Shown piece after piece: positions 25,601-35,228 of a DNA stretch of 64,000 nucleotides. Source of the stretch: an uncultured Bacteroidales bacterium (lineage in GTDB: Bacteria > Bacteroidota > Bacteroidia > Bacteroidales > P3). Below the pieces are notes generated by a model. The model did no database searches and was not told the origin of the DNA. It was given only the letters and a program-made list of their open reading frames with translations. The DNA is taken from contig ONGA01000007.1 in the NCBI GenBank assembly GCA_900317285.1, positions 17,662-81,661 of the forward strand, in the 5' to 3' direction. Each line of letters opens with the position of its first letter. Position 1 is the stretch's first letter. The translations under genes were made by a program, and so were the position numbers.

Positions 25601-28600
25601 GTGGCCCGCGCCAGCTTCGACCTGAGCTGGACCCAGGCTGTCAGCAATGTCGACAACTACGACCTGATTATCGCCACCGAGGCCCTCACTGCCGACAGCC
25701 TTGCCAACTATCCCGTTGAGCAGATGATTGCCGTGAGCGGCAACGATGGCTATACCGCCACCAACCTCAACCGCGACCAGCAGTACTACGTCTACTTCCG
25801 CGCCCACTGCGCCGCCGCCAACAGCGGCTGGAACAGCGAGCCCGTTCTGGTGAAGACCAAGAGCCTTGTGGAGTGCGGCACTGCCATTGTGGCTGATGGT
25901 ACAACCACCAATAATTATGTTCTTTTGCGTAGCAGTTACCAGGACGATCTATATAAGTCTCAGGTGATTTATCCGGCAGATATGTTGACCGAACTTGTTG
26001 GAAAGCCTATCAATTCGATGACTTTCTATACAACTTATTCGACCACGACAGGTTATTCTGGAGATTGGTCTGTCAGTACGATGAAGTTTTATTTGAACGA
26101 AGTGGAGGAATCTACGCTTTCCGCTCGTAACGGTAATACCGGAACTGTTGTGTATGAAGGAACTACTACATACAATTCGGCCGATAAGACCCTTACCTAC
26201 AACTTTAATACTCCATTTATCTATACTGGTACGGGTAATCTTATGTTGACACTGGACTATACCAATGCAAATAGTGGATATTCAAGCGGTGGCTTCTACG
26301 GAGTTAGCACTTCGTCGAATACCGCATGGTGCCAGTATTCTAGTTACACAAAGACCTTCCTGCCGAAGGTGGCCTTTGATTATTGTCTGATGAATGAGGC
26401 TTGCCCCGCTCTTACCGAGCTTGAGGCCGCTGATGTCGACGTGAACACCGCCACCCTCACCTGGACGGCTGCCGATGCCGACTACCTCGACGGCTATGAG
26501 CTCTACGTTACCGCTGAGAATGTCGACATGGACACCGTGACAACCGGCACCATCGCCGTTGCCAAGACCGCCACGAGCTACGACCTCAGCGAGCTTACAC
26601 AGGCCACCAACTACCACGTCTACCTGCGCAGCCTCTGCGCCCGCGACAACGACACCAGCGACTGGACCGCGACCACCTTCCTCACCATGGAAGCCTGCCG
26701 CGCCGCCACCGACCTCGCGGTTGAGCAGAACGCCACCAACGGCGCCCACGTCAGCTGGGTGAACGGCGGTGCCGCCCTCAACCAGGCCGACGACTTCACC
26801 GTCGCATGGTCGACCAACATCAACGAGGACCCCAGCGCAGCCGAGCACGTGATCAACGTCACCGACGCCACCGAGACCGACGTCACCGGTCTGCCCTACA
26901 ACAGCACCGTCTATTTCTGGGTGAAGCACAACTGCAGCGACCTGAGCCTCAGCAGCGGCTGGCTCGGTCCCGACAGTGTGAAGACCAGCGTCGCCATGCC
27001 CAAGGTCGACAGCCTCACCGCAGTGCCTACCCACAGCACCATCGCCGCCACCTGGAAGCGCAACGAGGCTGAGTTTGCCACCGAGAACCAGTGGAAAGTC
27101 GCCCTGAAGGACATGACCAACCAGGATGCCACCGTGTGGAGCCTTATCGACCACACCGACACCCTCTTCTACGGTCTGCCCAACGCTCACGCCTTCATGG
27201 TGGGAGTCATCGCCGTGAACGGCACCAAGGAGAGTGACACCACTTGGAAGATTGTCAGCACCACGGCCCTGCCCGATCCCTGCGTTCAGGTAGGTACGGG
27301 TACTACGGGCAGTAGTAGTATCCCATACGCAGGATGGTATCATAACAGTTATTCTCAGCAGATCTTTACTGCGGAAGAAATTGGCAATGAAGGTACAATT
27401 TCCAGTATTTCTTTCCAGTATACCAAAACTACAGCTGAATCCCGTAATATTACCATCTTTATGGGAACTACGGATGAGACCTCGTTGGCCAGCTCTTGGA
27501 TTTATCCCAGTAATATGACTGAGGTGTTCCATGCAGCACAGGTCACATTCTCCAATGAAAGCGACTGGTTCAACATTGCTCTTGATGTGCCATTTGAATA
27601 CACAGGTGGAAATATTGTTGTTGCAATGTATATGAACTACAACTCTAACGAAAGTGGTTATGGAAGTGGTAATCGTTTTAATACCCATACTGCTCCGAAT
27701 AAAGCCAGATATATTACTAATGATGATGAAACATCGGATTACTTCACTTTAGAAAATGGTGTTATTACCAATACTACTTCCATGGGTAATAGTAGTTCTA
27801 CCCGTAATAATACTGTGTTCTGCTTTGACCGTGATAATCCTTGCCTGAAGCCTACTCAGGTTGCTGCCAGCAATATAACCACCAATAGCGCCACTGTCAG
27901 CTGGATGCCCGGCAACAGCGAGACCGCTTGGCAGTATGCCTACAGCGACAGCGTGATGAGCAACGAGGTGCTTGCCACCGCCGCCACCGACATCAACAGC
28001 ATGAATGTGTCCCTCAGCGGCCTGCTGGGCGACAAGGACTACCACTTCTATGTCCGCGCCAACTGTGGCGAGGAGAGCTACAGCGAGTGGAGCCATGTGC
28101 TGTTTGCCACGCAGCTGAGCTGCGAGCGTCCTGTGTCCGTGACCGCCGAGGCCGAGGACAACAGCATCGCCTTTGCCGCCTATGCTGGCGTGACCGGCAG
28201 CCCCGAAGGCATGACCCTCCGCTACTGGACGGCCGGCAGCGAGCCCGTCGAGGTGGCCATGACCCGCAACGACCGCTACGACACCACGTGGACCCTCACC
28301 GATCCCGCCGAGGTGGCGAGCGTCGACACCGTGGTGCGCTTCGTTGCCACCGTGGAGAACCTCAACCCCCTCACCTTCTACCACTACCAGGTGCAGACCC
28401 TCTGCCTTGCTACCGAGGGCAACAGCCGCTGGACCGAAGAGGACAGCGTGCGCACGCTCTGCGACGGCACCGTCACTCTGCCCTATACCGAGGACTTCAA
28501 GGCCACCAGCCTCAACCGTGACTGCTGGACTGGCGAAATCCTTGACGATAACGCTGCCATGCCGTACTTCGGTGCCAACGGACTCTATCTCAACGGTTCG

Positions 28601-31600
28601 ACCACCAGCAGCGAGAACGGCGACCGCTACTTCATCTCGCCTAGATTCAACGCCGAGGACACTCTGGTGTGGAAGTCGAAAGTGCTTGCCTACAACTACA
28701 CTAGTTATTATTACGGTTACAACGATTCTGTCAGCTTCGGTTACTCGATGACCGACGACGAGATTGAAAGCTTCGTGTGGATTGACAAGATTGGTAACAA
28801 CACCGGTACAAACTACACCTACTATGTGCCTGCTGGTGCCAAGTATGTGGCCTACCACTACGAAGGTAGCTACAGCGGCTCCTATGTTGGCAACATCAGC
28901 CTTTCGAACGTTGTCCGCCGCAATGTCACCATCGCCAACGCCGATCCCGAGATGGGTGACGTGTATGTGATGATTGGCGAGGACACCATCGGTCGCGAGG
29001 TTACCAACTTCCAGACCGTTGTCTTCGACGGCACAAAGGTGAAAATCGCCGCCCAGAAGGCCGACCAGCACCACAAACTGGTGAACTGGACCGGTGCCAA
29101 CGGCCAGCAGGCCATGGGCGCCTACTACAGCCAGACCATCACCGTCAGCAGCGACACCAGCCTCACGGCACACTTCGCCCTGAACGACTACACGCTCACT
29201 GTCAGCAACTATCCCGCCAACCATGGCGTGGCATTTGTGGTGGACAGCGTGGTTGACGGCGTGAACCACTACACCAACCGTACCGACAGCACCATGGTGT
29301 ATGGCACCAGCGTCACTGTGATTGCCATCGACACCGCTGCCGACGACAACTACCACTTCGCCGGCTGGAGCACCAACATGACCTTCGACAATGTGGTCTC
29401 CACCGACACCGTCTACTCCCTGACTCCCGATAAGGACGGCTCGCTGTATGCCCTCTTCGCCATCGACTCGGTGACCTATGTTGCCACCGCCAGTCCCGCC
29501 GAGGGCGGCGTGGTTGAGGGCTTCGGTCCCCAGCCCCTGGGCAGCACCGTGCACATGAACGCCACTCCCAACTACGGCTACCACTTCGTCAACTGGACCG
29601 ATGCCGCTGGTGAGGAAATCACCACCGACCTCACCTTCGACACCGTGGCTGCCGTCGACGCCACCTTCACCGCCAACTTCGCGAAGGATCCCTTCTACAT
29701 GCTGGTGGGTGTGAACGAGCCCGAGCTGGGTACCGCTACGGCCACTCCCGACTTCGGTCTCTACAATGACGTCATCACTCTCGTTGCCACTCCCACCGCC
29801 GCTCACTACCACTTCGAGCGCTGGACCGACGGCAACACCGAGAGCCCGCGCGAGTTCCACATCACGCAGGATACCATCATGATGGCCTACTTTGCTATCG
29901 ACGAGCACACCGTGACTCTCGCCGCCCGCGAGGATATGGGTGCTGTGAAGATTAACAATGAGGACACCAACATGATTGTTGTTGACTACGGCACCGAGAT
30001 TAACATCGAGGCTATCCCCAACACCGGTGTCCGCTTCGTGAACTGGAGCGACGGCGTGGAGGATGCCCAGCGCACCATCGAGGTGGTCCGCGACAGCAAC
30101 CTGACCGCTGTGTTCGACAGCATCAACTACAACATCGTCCTCAACTACAACGAGGCCGAGGGTGCTGTGAAGTACAACAACGTGACGGTTGACTCCGGCT
30201 ATGTCTTCGTGGCCCGCTACGGTGATTCCATCACCCTGACCCAGGAGGCTGAGACGGGTTACCGCTTCTCCAGCTGGGTTGATGGCGCCAGCAATGTCTA
30301 CAACACTGCTGAGCTGACCTACTACGTCACTGCCGTCGAGGCGCAGAGCATCACCGCCAACTTCATCGAGGGTGGCAAGTGGAACGTCTCCGTCTTCGCC
30401 GACAACCTCTCGAACCTCGACACCGCCGGTGGCCTTGTTGCCAGCGCTGGTACCTACAACAACGATCCTTCCACTGCCGGCCGCTACGACGAGAACACTG
30501 TCGTTGCACTCCACGCAACTCCGAAGGATCACTACCGCTTCGTGGCTTGGATGCTCGGCGACGACGTCTACAGCTTTGCAGCTGATACCACCGTCCAACT
30601 CGGCGCCGCCATCGATGGTGCGGACAACTCCTACACCTTCCGCGCCCAGTTCCAGCTCGTCACCTTCGAGCTGACTGTCGAGCCCAACATTGCTGAAGGT
30701 GGTGAGGTGACCGTCACCGTCAATGGTGAGGAAACCGATGACAACATCTTCGACTATGGCACCGAGATTACCATCAACGCCACTGCCAACACTGACGATT
30801 ACTACCACTTCGTCAACTGGAACAATGGCGAGAACATGGTTGCCGGTACCTACCACAACCCCGAGTACACCTTCACTCTCGAGGCCGACGCCGAATACAC
30901 GGCTGTCTTCGCCCTCGACACTGTGACCCTGACCGTTGTTGCCAACGATGAGCAATTCGGCACCGTGACCGGTGGCGGCGAATACCCCTATGGTACTGTC
31001 GCTACCCTTACCGCCGAACCCGCCGAGGGCTATACCTTCATCGGCTGGAGCACCAACGAGACGACTGACACTATCACCTATGAGGTCCGCGTGGCCGCTA
31101 CCGTTACCGCCACCTTCGACACCGCCATCCATACCGTCACTGCCAATGTGAACGACAACGAGCGTGGTGTGGTGAAAGCTAACGGTGTGGGCGTCACCGC
31201 TCCTCTCCAGGTGAAACACTTCACCAATGTGGCTCTTGTTGCCGCTCCTCGCTTCGGCTTTGTGTTCGACCACTGGGCCAACGCCGCCGGCGAAACCATC
31301 GGTACCAACGACACCCTGGTGATCTCGCCTGTCAGCGACAGTGCTGTGACCGCCGTCTTCGGCTTCGACCAGTTCACCGTCACTACCGGCCTGACCAATC
31401 CCGAGACGATGGAAGGCATGGGTACCGCCGAGATCGTCGGACCCGCCACTGTCAACTACCGTGACAGCGTGACCCTCCGCGCCACCGCCAACACCGGCTT
31501 CGACTTCACCGGTTGGAGCAACGGCATGAGCGAGCCCGAGATTCGCGTCCAGGTGCTTAACAACACCACCATCACCGCCGGCTTTGCCTACCACGAGTAT

Positions 31601-33127
31601 GTGGTCTACGGTACCTCCAACGACAACGTCATGGGTACTGTCGAGCACCGTGGTGTCAGCCACTACGGCTTCTACGACACCCTGATCGCCAACGCCAACT
31701 ACGGTTACCACTTCGTGAACTGGGACGGCATCGCCTCCAACACCAACGACACGATGAGAATCTACGTCGTTGCCAACGAGAGCCACGTCGCCAACTTCGC
31801 CAAGAACCAGTACACCGCCACCGCTACCGTTGACGACGCTGCCCGCGGATATGCCTACGTCAACAACCCCGCTCCCTTCTACCTCGACCAGGTGACCTTC
31901 ACTGCCGGCAACCTGCCGCACTACACCTTCGCCGGTTGGGCTAACGAGGAAGGCGAGATTGTCTCCACCGTGAACCCGCTCAACGTGACCATCAACGGTG
32001 ACACCACTCTCATTGCCACCTTCGACAGCATCAACTTTACCGTGACCGTCGCTACTGCCGACGCCACCATGGGTAGCGTTGAGCCTGCAGGCGACAGCGT
32101 TGTGCTGGAAGGCACCGTCTTCCAGGCCACTGCCACTCCCGAATATGGCTATGCGTTCGTGAACTGGAGCAACGGCGCCACCACTCCCACTGTGACTGTC
32201 ATCGTCAACGAGGACATCACCCTGACCGCCAACTTCCGCCAGATTGCCCGCACCGTGACCGTCGCCACTGCCGACGCCACCATGGGTAGCGTCAATCCTG
32301 CCGGTGACAGCATCGTGCTGGAAGGCACCGTCTTCCAGGCTACTGCCACTCCCGCAGCTGGCTATGAGTTCGTGAACTGGAGCAACGGCGACACCACTCT
32401 CACCGTGACGATTGTCGTCGGCGAGGAGGATGTTACCCTGACCGCCAACTTCCGCCAGATCACCCACAGCGTGACTATCGCAGTGGCTCCTGGTTGCACC
32501 AACATGGGTACTGTCTCGCCCGCCGGCACTCAGACCGTCGCTTGGGGCACTACCTTCACGGCTACCGCCACTCCGAATCAGGGCTACCAGTTCGCGGGCT
32601 GGAGCAGCGGTGCCACTACCGCTACCGTCAGCTTCACCGTGAACGAGGATATCACCCTCTACGCTACCTTCGAACCCGTTCCTGTCCAGACCTACACCGT
32701 CACCGCCACTGCCAACGACGCTACCATGGGTAGAGTCCTCAACACTGGCGTCTACGAGGCTGGTACCACCGTGTCGCTCTACGCCGAGGCCTATCCTGGC
32801 TACCACTTCGTGCGCTGGAGCAACACCGAGACCGCCAACCCGCTGGTCTTCGAGGTGAACGAGGATGTCGAACTTGTGGCTATCTTCGAAGCCAATGTCG
32901 GTATCGAGGATGTTGACGGCAGCAACGTCACCATCTTCAGCAACGACAGCAAGATCGTGGTCCGCGGTGCGGAGAACATGAATGTCTACATCTACGATGT
33001 CAACGGCCGTATCGTCCGCAGCGAGGCGAACGTCAGCGACAATGTCGAGTTCACCATGGCTAACACCGGCGTGTACCTCGTCAAGGTCGGCAACGCTCCC
33101 GCCAAGCGCGTGGTCGTGATGCGCTAA
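22622..33127 (+). CDS. Giant T9SS-exported surface protein (anchor-J/FN3 modules, InlB B-repeats, type A CTD)
   Basis: The 3501-residue product starts with a signal peptide (cleavage after about residue 24, SSAQA). Residues 30 to about 2090 alternate jelly-roll 'choice-of-anchor J'-like modules (markers such as LPYENDFE and W-rich strands) with fibronectin-III-like modules (NSVTIAWTN, GLAAETDFTIKV). Two A/T-rich modules at about 1088-1263 and 1554-1742 resemble each other. From about 2100 to 3425 there are 17 Listeria-Bacteroides (InlB B-type) repeats of about 75 residues, each with a W-x-NG or WSNG core and ending in TAxF. Residues 3429-3501 form a type A T9SS sorting domain (IYDVNGRIVR, GVYLVKVG). 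It is probably cleaved and anchored at the cell surface, acting as an adhesin or matrix protein; the ligand is unknown. Confidence 0.93.
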   Translation: MQKFLRTLMLVALMAVPFASSAQAVDETHVVRLDAGNFDGYTGGTTQFNGINVLVGTATPSWTYADLAVNGLEAGHYYNTLFQGGRYQWLVTPAIDLMGLADAQVTYSVALTAFNGSGAPDSIGADKKFIVLASTDGLNWTALRTYTGADLAAIPATWDVDTVDLADYKDSYPAVYLAFYTESAQPRTGNATFHIGNIAVDGHLKCQPVSDVVATTVTTNSVTIAWTNDNPKKYGHQVLVYQGAELVDSVSLAASARTYSNNELTPATVYTFMVRTSCDGNGWLDATPINVFTHYPINIELPYENDFEAENSVDNWFFSRDTTNGWFRGRVLVDSVKLDTYVLGDVIAQHIGATDTAWKAETEHVFPTDIDSTTTIWTVDERDTNWNYSYNYNYVMMMSKDSGATASYNTSGSRCYYTYFPIELEAGDYNLGFDWRGIGEDKASAYDYMAAYLAPEDADITFNQTGVVPSSWTLLDGKLWRQTEWQKYYYTFKVAEANHYHLVFVWRNNNSGGSGNAAMFDNLIFNKVICYPVTDVAVVDSMTTGTSLTVSFTGMGEGFEGTYRGVAKAGNVTVEATAGANESTMTFVGLKGETTYSISLYTVCGEGNESNPTSAVNGTTLPTCYPVENLAVVADSTTANRLQIAWFDTKNTEPTYQVRVMKGADTVDIVTTQDTSFSISNLASSTTYTFYVRPICGVDDSAQVRSVSGQTAIEFLNIVNYVNDFEGANAAEGWMFLHHSGSNRWYIGTPTTEGYNGSLFVSKNGTACEYNNGSATRTAAMLPVHFDEADYSYSFDAMVKGENNWDYLEAYLVPASLGVTAAQINSLYRSTAPAGWMMLGSRLQMLSSVTTVSNELSFNGESAGDYFLLFFWGNDGSGGSAPAGVIDNIRLTKVICGAPANLAVADRTGSTVDLTWECDFHADDVTYLVANVGVDTTAVTGVLAHQLTGLAAETDFTIKVGMVCSYGDTLWSDAIATRTLGACNAPENLTVSNVARASFDLSWTQAVSNVDNYDLIIATEALTADSLANYPVEQMIAVSGNDGYTATNLNRDQQYYVYFRAHCAAANSGWNSEPVLVKTKSLVECGTAIVADGTTTNNYVLLRSSYQDDLYKSQVIYPADMLTELVGKPINSMTFYTTYSTTTGYSGDWSVSTMKFYLNEVEESTLSARNGNTGTVVYEGTTTYNSADKTLTYNFNTPFIYTGTGNLMLTLDYTNANSGYSSGGFYGVSTSSNTAWCQYSSYTKTFLPKVAFDYCLMNEACPALTELEAADVDVNTATLTWTAADADYLDGYELYVTAENVDMDTVTTGTIAVAKTATSYDLSELTQATNYHVYLRSLCARDNDTSDWTATTFLTMEACRAATDLAVEQNATNGAHVSWVNGGAALNQADDFTVAWSTNINEDPSAAEHVINVTDATETDVTGLPYNSTVYFWVKHNCSDLSLSSGWLGPDSVKTSVAMPKVDSLTAVPTHSTIAATWKRNEAEFATENQWKVALKDMTNQDATVWSLIDHTDTLFYGLPNAHAFMVGVIAVNGTKESDTTWKIVSTTALPDPCVQVGTGTTGSSSIPYAGWYHNSYSQQIFTAEEIGNEGTISSISFQYTKTTAESRNITIFMGTTDETSLASSWIYPSNMTEVFHAAQVTFSNESDWFNIALDVPFEYTGGNIVVAMYMNYNSNESGYGSGNRFNTHTAPNKARYITNDDETSDYFTLENGVITNTTSMGNSSSTRNNTVFCFDRDNPCLKPTQVAASNITTNSATVSWMPGNSETAWQYAYSDSVMSNEVLATAATDINSMNVSLSGLLGDKDYHFYVRANCGEESYSEWSHVLFATQLSCERPVSVTAEAEDNSIAFAAYAGVTGSPEGMTLRYWTAGSEPVEVAMTRNDRYDTTWTLTDPAEVASVDTVVRFVATVENLNPLTFYHYQVQTLCLATEGNSRWTEEDSVRTLCDGTVTLPYTEDFKATSLNRDCWTGEILDDNAAMPYFGANGLYLNGSTTSSENGDRYFISPRFNAEDTLVWKSKVLAYNYTSYYYGYNDSVSFGYSMTDDEIESFVWIDKIGNNTGTNYTYYVPAGAKYVAYHYEGSYSGSYVGNISLSNVVRRNVTIANADPEMGDVYVMIGEDTIGREVTNFQTVVFDGTKVKIAAQKADQHHKLVNWTGANGQQAMGAYYSQTITVSSDTSLTAHFALNDYTLTVSNYPANHGVAFVVDSVVDGVNHYTNRTDSTMVYGTSVTVIAIDTAADDNYHFAGWSTNMTFDNVVSTDTVYSLTPDKDGSLYALFAIDSVTYVATASPAEGGVVEGFGPQPLGSTVHMNATPNYGYHFVNWTDAAGEEITTDLTFDTVAAVDATFTANFAKDPFYMLVGVNEPELGTATATPDFGLYNDVITLVATPTAAHYHFERWTDGNTESPREFHITQDTIMMAYFAIDEHTVTLAAREDMGAVKINNEDTNMIVVDYGTEINIEAIPNTGVRFVNWSDGVEDAQRTIEVVRDSNLTAVFDSINYNIVLNYNEAEGAVKYNNVTVDSGYVFVARYGDSITLTQEAETGYRFSSWVDGASNVYNTAELTYYVTAVEAQSITANFIEGGKWNVSVFADNLSNLDTAGGLVASAGTYNNDPSTAGRYDENTVVALHATPKDHYRFVAWMLGDDVYSFAADTTVQLGAAIDGADNSYTFRAQFQLVTFELTVEPNIAEGGEVTVTVNGEETDDNIFDYGTEITINATANTDDYYHFVNWNNGENMVAGTYHNPEYTFTLEADAEYTAVFALDTVTLTVVANDEQFGTVTGGGEYPYGTVATLTAEPAEGYTFIGWSTNETTDTITYEVRVAATVTATFDTAIHTVTANVNDNERGVVKANGVGVTAPLQVKHFTNVALVAAPRFGFVFDHWANAAGETIGTNDTLVISPVSDSAVTAVFGFDQFTVTTGLTNPETMEGMGTAEIVGPATVNYRDSVTLRATANTGFDFTGWSNGMSEPEIRVQVLNNTTITAGFAYHEYVVYGTSNDNVMGTVEHRGVSHYGFYDTLIANANYGYHFVNWDGIASNTNDTMRIYVVANESHVANFAKNQYTATATVDDAARGYAYVNNPAPFYLDQVTFTAGNLPHYTFAGWANEEGEIVSTVNPLNVTINGDTTLIATFDSINFTVTVATADATMGSVEPAGDSVVLEGTVFQATATPEYGYAFVNWSNGATTPTVTVIVNEDITLTANFRQIARTVTVATADATMGSVNPAGDSIVLEGTVFQATATPAAGYEFVNWSNGDTTLTVTIVVGEEDVTLTANFRQITHSVTIAVAPGCTNMGTVSPAGTQTVAWGTTFTATATPNQGYQFAGWSSGATTATVSFTVNEDITLYATFEPVPVQTYTVTATANDATMGRVLNTGVYEAGTTVSLYAEAYPGYHFVRWSNTETANPLVFEVNEDVELVAIFEANVGIEDVDGSNVTIFSNDSKIVVRGAENMNVYIYDVNGRIVRSEANVSDNVEFTMANTGVYLVKVGNAPAKRVVVMR
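32041..32466 (+). repeat. Near-identical 213-bp tandem duplication inside the giant gene
   Basis: Two consecutive InlB B-repeat units, each 71 codons (period 213 bp, the second starting at 32254), are almost identical at protein level (VTVATADATMGSV, LEGTVFQATATP, LTANFRQI), unlike the more diverged other units. They look like a recent in-frame duplication. Confidence 0.85.
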
Positions 33128-33150
33128 GCGTCGTGTAACACTTTGACCCC

Positions 33151-33188
33151 AGGCGGGGCGCCCATCCGGGCGCCCCGCCTCCTTTTTT
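33151..33188 (+). terminator. Strong intrinsic terminator
   Basis: A perfect 13-bp G/C stem (AGGCGGGGCGCCC at 33151-33163 with 33168-33180) has a 4-nt loop ATCC and is followed by six T (33183-33188). It ends the 3501-residue protein transcript 24 bp after the stop codon. Confidence 0.95.
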
Positions 33189-33255
33189 GTCCCCTATACA
33201 ATATTTTTTTCTTTTCCCCGTTATCCTCAAACTATTTTTAAAAAACACATATATC

Positions 33256-34761
33256 ATGACACAAGAACAGCTCAAGTTCAACCCCAATCCTCTGGTCAGC
33301 TTCCTCCAGAAACCCATGAAGGAGTTCACCAAGGCAGATATCCTCAAGGTCATCGAGGAATTCCAAATCGAGATGATCAACTTCCGCTACATGGCGGACG
33401 ACGGCAAGTTGCACACCCTCAACTTCGTCATCCAGAGCCTCGCCCACGCCGACGAGGTGCTCACCAGCGGCGAGCGCGTCGACGGCTCCAGCCTCTTCCC
33501 CTACATCGAAGCCGGCAACAGTGACCTCTATGTCATTCCGCGCTTCCGTACCGCTTTCCTCGACCCCTTTGCCGAGGTGCCCACGCTCAACCTGCTCTGC
33601 AATTTCTACAACAAGGACGGTGAACCCTTCGAGATGGCTCCCGAATACACGTTGGCGAAAGCCGGTCGCGCCTTCCGTGAGGCTACTGGCGGCATGGAAT
33701 TCCAGGTTATGGGCGAGCTGGAATACTACGCCATCGCTCCCGTCGACCCCGAGTACATGCCCGAGGACCAGCACGGCTACCACGTCAGCATGCCCTTCTG
33801 CAAGTTTGAAGAGTTCCGCACCGAGGCGATGCGCATGATTGCCGCCGCCGGTGGCGAAATCAAATACGGTCACAGCGAAGTGGGCAACTTCACTAACGGC
33901 GACCTCATGTATGAGCAGAACGAGATTGAGTTCCTGCCCACCACCCTTGAGGATGCCGCCGACCAGCTGGTCATCGCCAAATGGATGATGCGCGAGCTGG
34001 GCTACAAATACGGCATCACCATCACCTTCGCCCCCAAGATCACTGTCGGCAAGGCCGGCAGCGGCATGCATGTCCACACACGCGTCTGCAAAGATGGCAA
34101 GAACATGTACGTGGGTGAGAACGGCCTGAGCGAGGTGGCACTGAAGACCATGGCCGGTATCCTGTCGCTGGCAGGCTCCCTTACCGCCTTCGGCAACACC
34201 AACCCCACCTCCTACTTCCGCCTGGTGCCCCACCAGGAAGCTCCCACGAATATCTGCTGGGGCGACCGCAACCGCAGCGCCATGGTGCGCGTGCCTCTGG
34301 GATGGAGCCGCAGCGCAGGCAATATGATGGCTCACTGCAACCCTCTGGAGTCTCACGACGACGTCGACTTCAGCTACAAACAGACTATCGAGCTCCGTAC
34401 CCCCGACGGCAGCGCCAATATCTACCTGCTGCTCGCCGGCATGACCGTCGCAGCACGTCACGGATTCGAGATGGAAAACGCTGTGCAGTACGCCAAAGAC
34501 CGCTATGTCAACGTCAATATCTTCGAACACGAGGACGTCCTTGCCAAGCTCGACGTGTTGCCCGATAGTTGCGCCGCCAGCGCCGACCTGCTGGAACGCG
34601 ACCGCGCGGTGTACGAACAGGACGGCATCTTCGCTCCCGCACTCATCGACGGCATCCTCAAGGGCCTGCGCTCCTTCAACGACCGCACCCTCCGTGCCGA
34701 CATCGGTTCCGACCCCCAGAAGACGTTGGAACTTGTCGAGAGCTTTATACATTGCGGATAA
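33256..34761 (+). CDS. glnA: Glutamine synthetase (type I fold family)
   Basis: Glutamine synthetase makes glutamine from glutamate, ammonia and ATP. The 501-residue product, from ATG 33256, has the family motifs in order: VDGSSLFPYIEAGNSD, the metal-site GELEYYAI, NEIEFLPT, KITVGKAGSGMHVHT (in place of the usual GSGMHCH), NPTSYFRLVPHQEAP, WGDRNRSAMVRVP and IELRTPDGSANIYL. It is longer than a typical GSI and much shorter than the GSIII common in Bacteroides. It begins after a strong terminator, so it has its own promoter. Its stop overlaps folK by one base (TAATG), implying coupled translation. A specialised role (a gamma-glutamyl-amine type ligase) is a less likely alternative. Confidence 0.88.
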   Translation: MTQEQLKFNPNPLVSFLQKPMKEFTKADILKVIEEFQIEMINFRYMADDGKLHTLNFVIQSLAHADEVLTSGERVDGSSLFPYIEAGNSDLYVIPRFRTAFLDPFAEVPTLNLLCNFYNKDGEPFEMAPEYTLAKAGRAFREATGGMEFQVMGELEYYAIAPVDPEYMPEDQHGYHVSMPFCKFEEFRTEAMRMIAAAGGEIKYGHSEVGNFTNGDLMYEQNEIEFLPTTLEDAADQLVIAKWMMRELGYKYGITITFAPKITVGKAGSGMHVHTRVCKDGKNMYVGENGLSEVALKTMAGILSLAGSLTAFGNTNPTSYFRLVPHQEAPTNICWGDRNRSAMVRVPLGWSRSAGNMMAHCNPLESHDDVDFSYKQTIELRTPDGSANIYLLLAGMTVAARHGFEMENAVQYAKDRYVNVNIFEHEDVLAKLDVLPDSCAASADLLERDRAVYEQDGIFAPALIDGILKGLRSFNDRTLRADIGSDPQKTLELVESFIHCG

Positions 34762-35228
34762 TGCACAATGTAGCACTCCTCATAGGTGGCAACCAGGGAG
34801 ACCGCCACGCACTGATAGAACAGGCGACAGAGCAGATACGTCAGCGTATCGGCTCTGTCGTTGCTTTATCGCGTGTGTATGAGACTGAACCTTGGGGCGA
34901 CTTTGACGACCAGCCGCAGCCTTTCCTCAACCGCGCCCTGCTGGTGGAGACCACGCTGACACCCCATGAGGTGCTGCACGAGGCACTGGCCATAGAGACC
35001 TGCCTGGGAAGAGTGCGCAAAGAGGGTAGCAGCCTATACAGCAGCCGTCCTATGGATATTGACCTCATCTTTTATGACGACCAAGTCATTGACACCCCCG
35101 AACTCGCGCTGCCGCATCCCCGCATGCACCTGCGGCGCTTCGTCCTGGAACCCCTTGCCGAAATAATACCCGACTATCGTCATCCTGTACTCAACACTAC
35201 CATAAAACAACTATTGGAATCACTATGA
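34761..35228 (+). CDS. folK: 2-amino-4-hydroxy-6-hydroxymethyldihydropteridine pyrophosphokinase
   Basis: FolK transfers pyrophosphate from ATP to the pterin in folate synthesis. The ATG at 34761 overlaps the last base of the glnA stop and gives 155 residues, the usual size, with all HPPK motifs: ALLIGGNQGDR (substrate loop), RVYETEPWG, FLNRALLVET, GRVRKEGSSLYSSRPMDIDLIFYDD (the signature with its Arg and two Asp) and LPHPRMHLRRFVLEPLAEI. An upstream start would only add residues encoded within glnA. Its stop codon overlaps the next start (ATGA, 4 bp), placing it in the middle of an unusual glnA-folK-TonB transcript. Confidence 0.95.
   Translation: MHNVALLIGGNQGDRHALIEQATEQIRQRIGSVVALSRVYETEPWGDFDDQPQPFLNRALLVETTLTPHEVLHEALAIETCLGRVRKEGSSLYSSRPMDIDLIFYDDQVIDTPELALPHPRMHLRRFVLEPLAEIIPDYRHPVLNTTIKQLLESL

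Noticed and set aside
27749-32806. A 1685-codon open frame on the minus strand opposite the 3501-residue protein gene
   Set aside because: Its sequence is rich in Val, Gly, His and Asp in the pattern produced by reading G/C-rich codons backwards. The plus-strand frame has clear repeats, a signal peptide and a sorting domain.
33187-33255. An upstream TTG start for glutamine synthetase
   Set aside because: It overlaps the terminator T-run and adds a hydrophobic tail not seen in the family; ATG 33256 gives the normal N-terminus.
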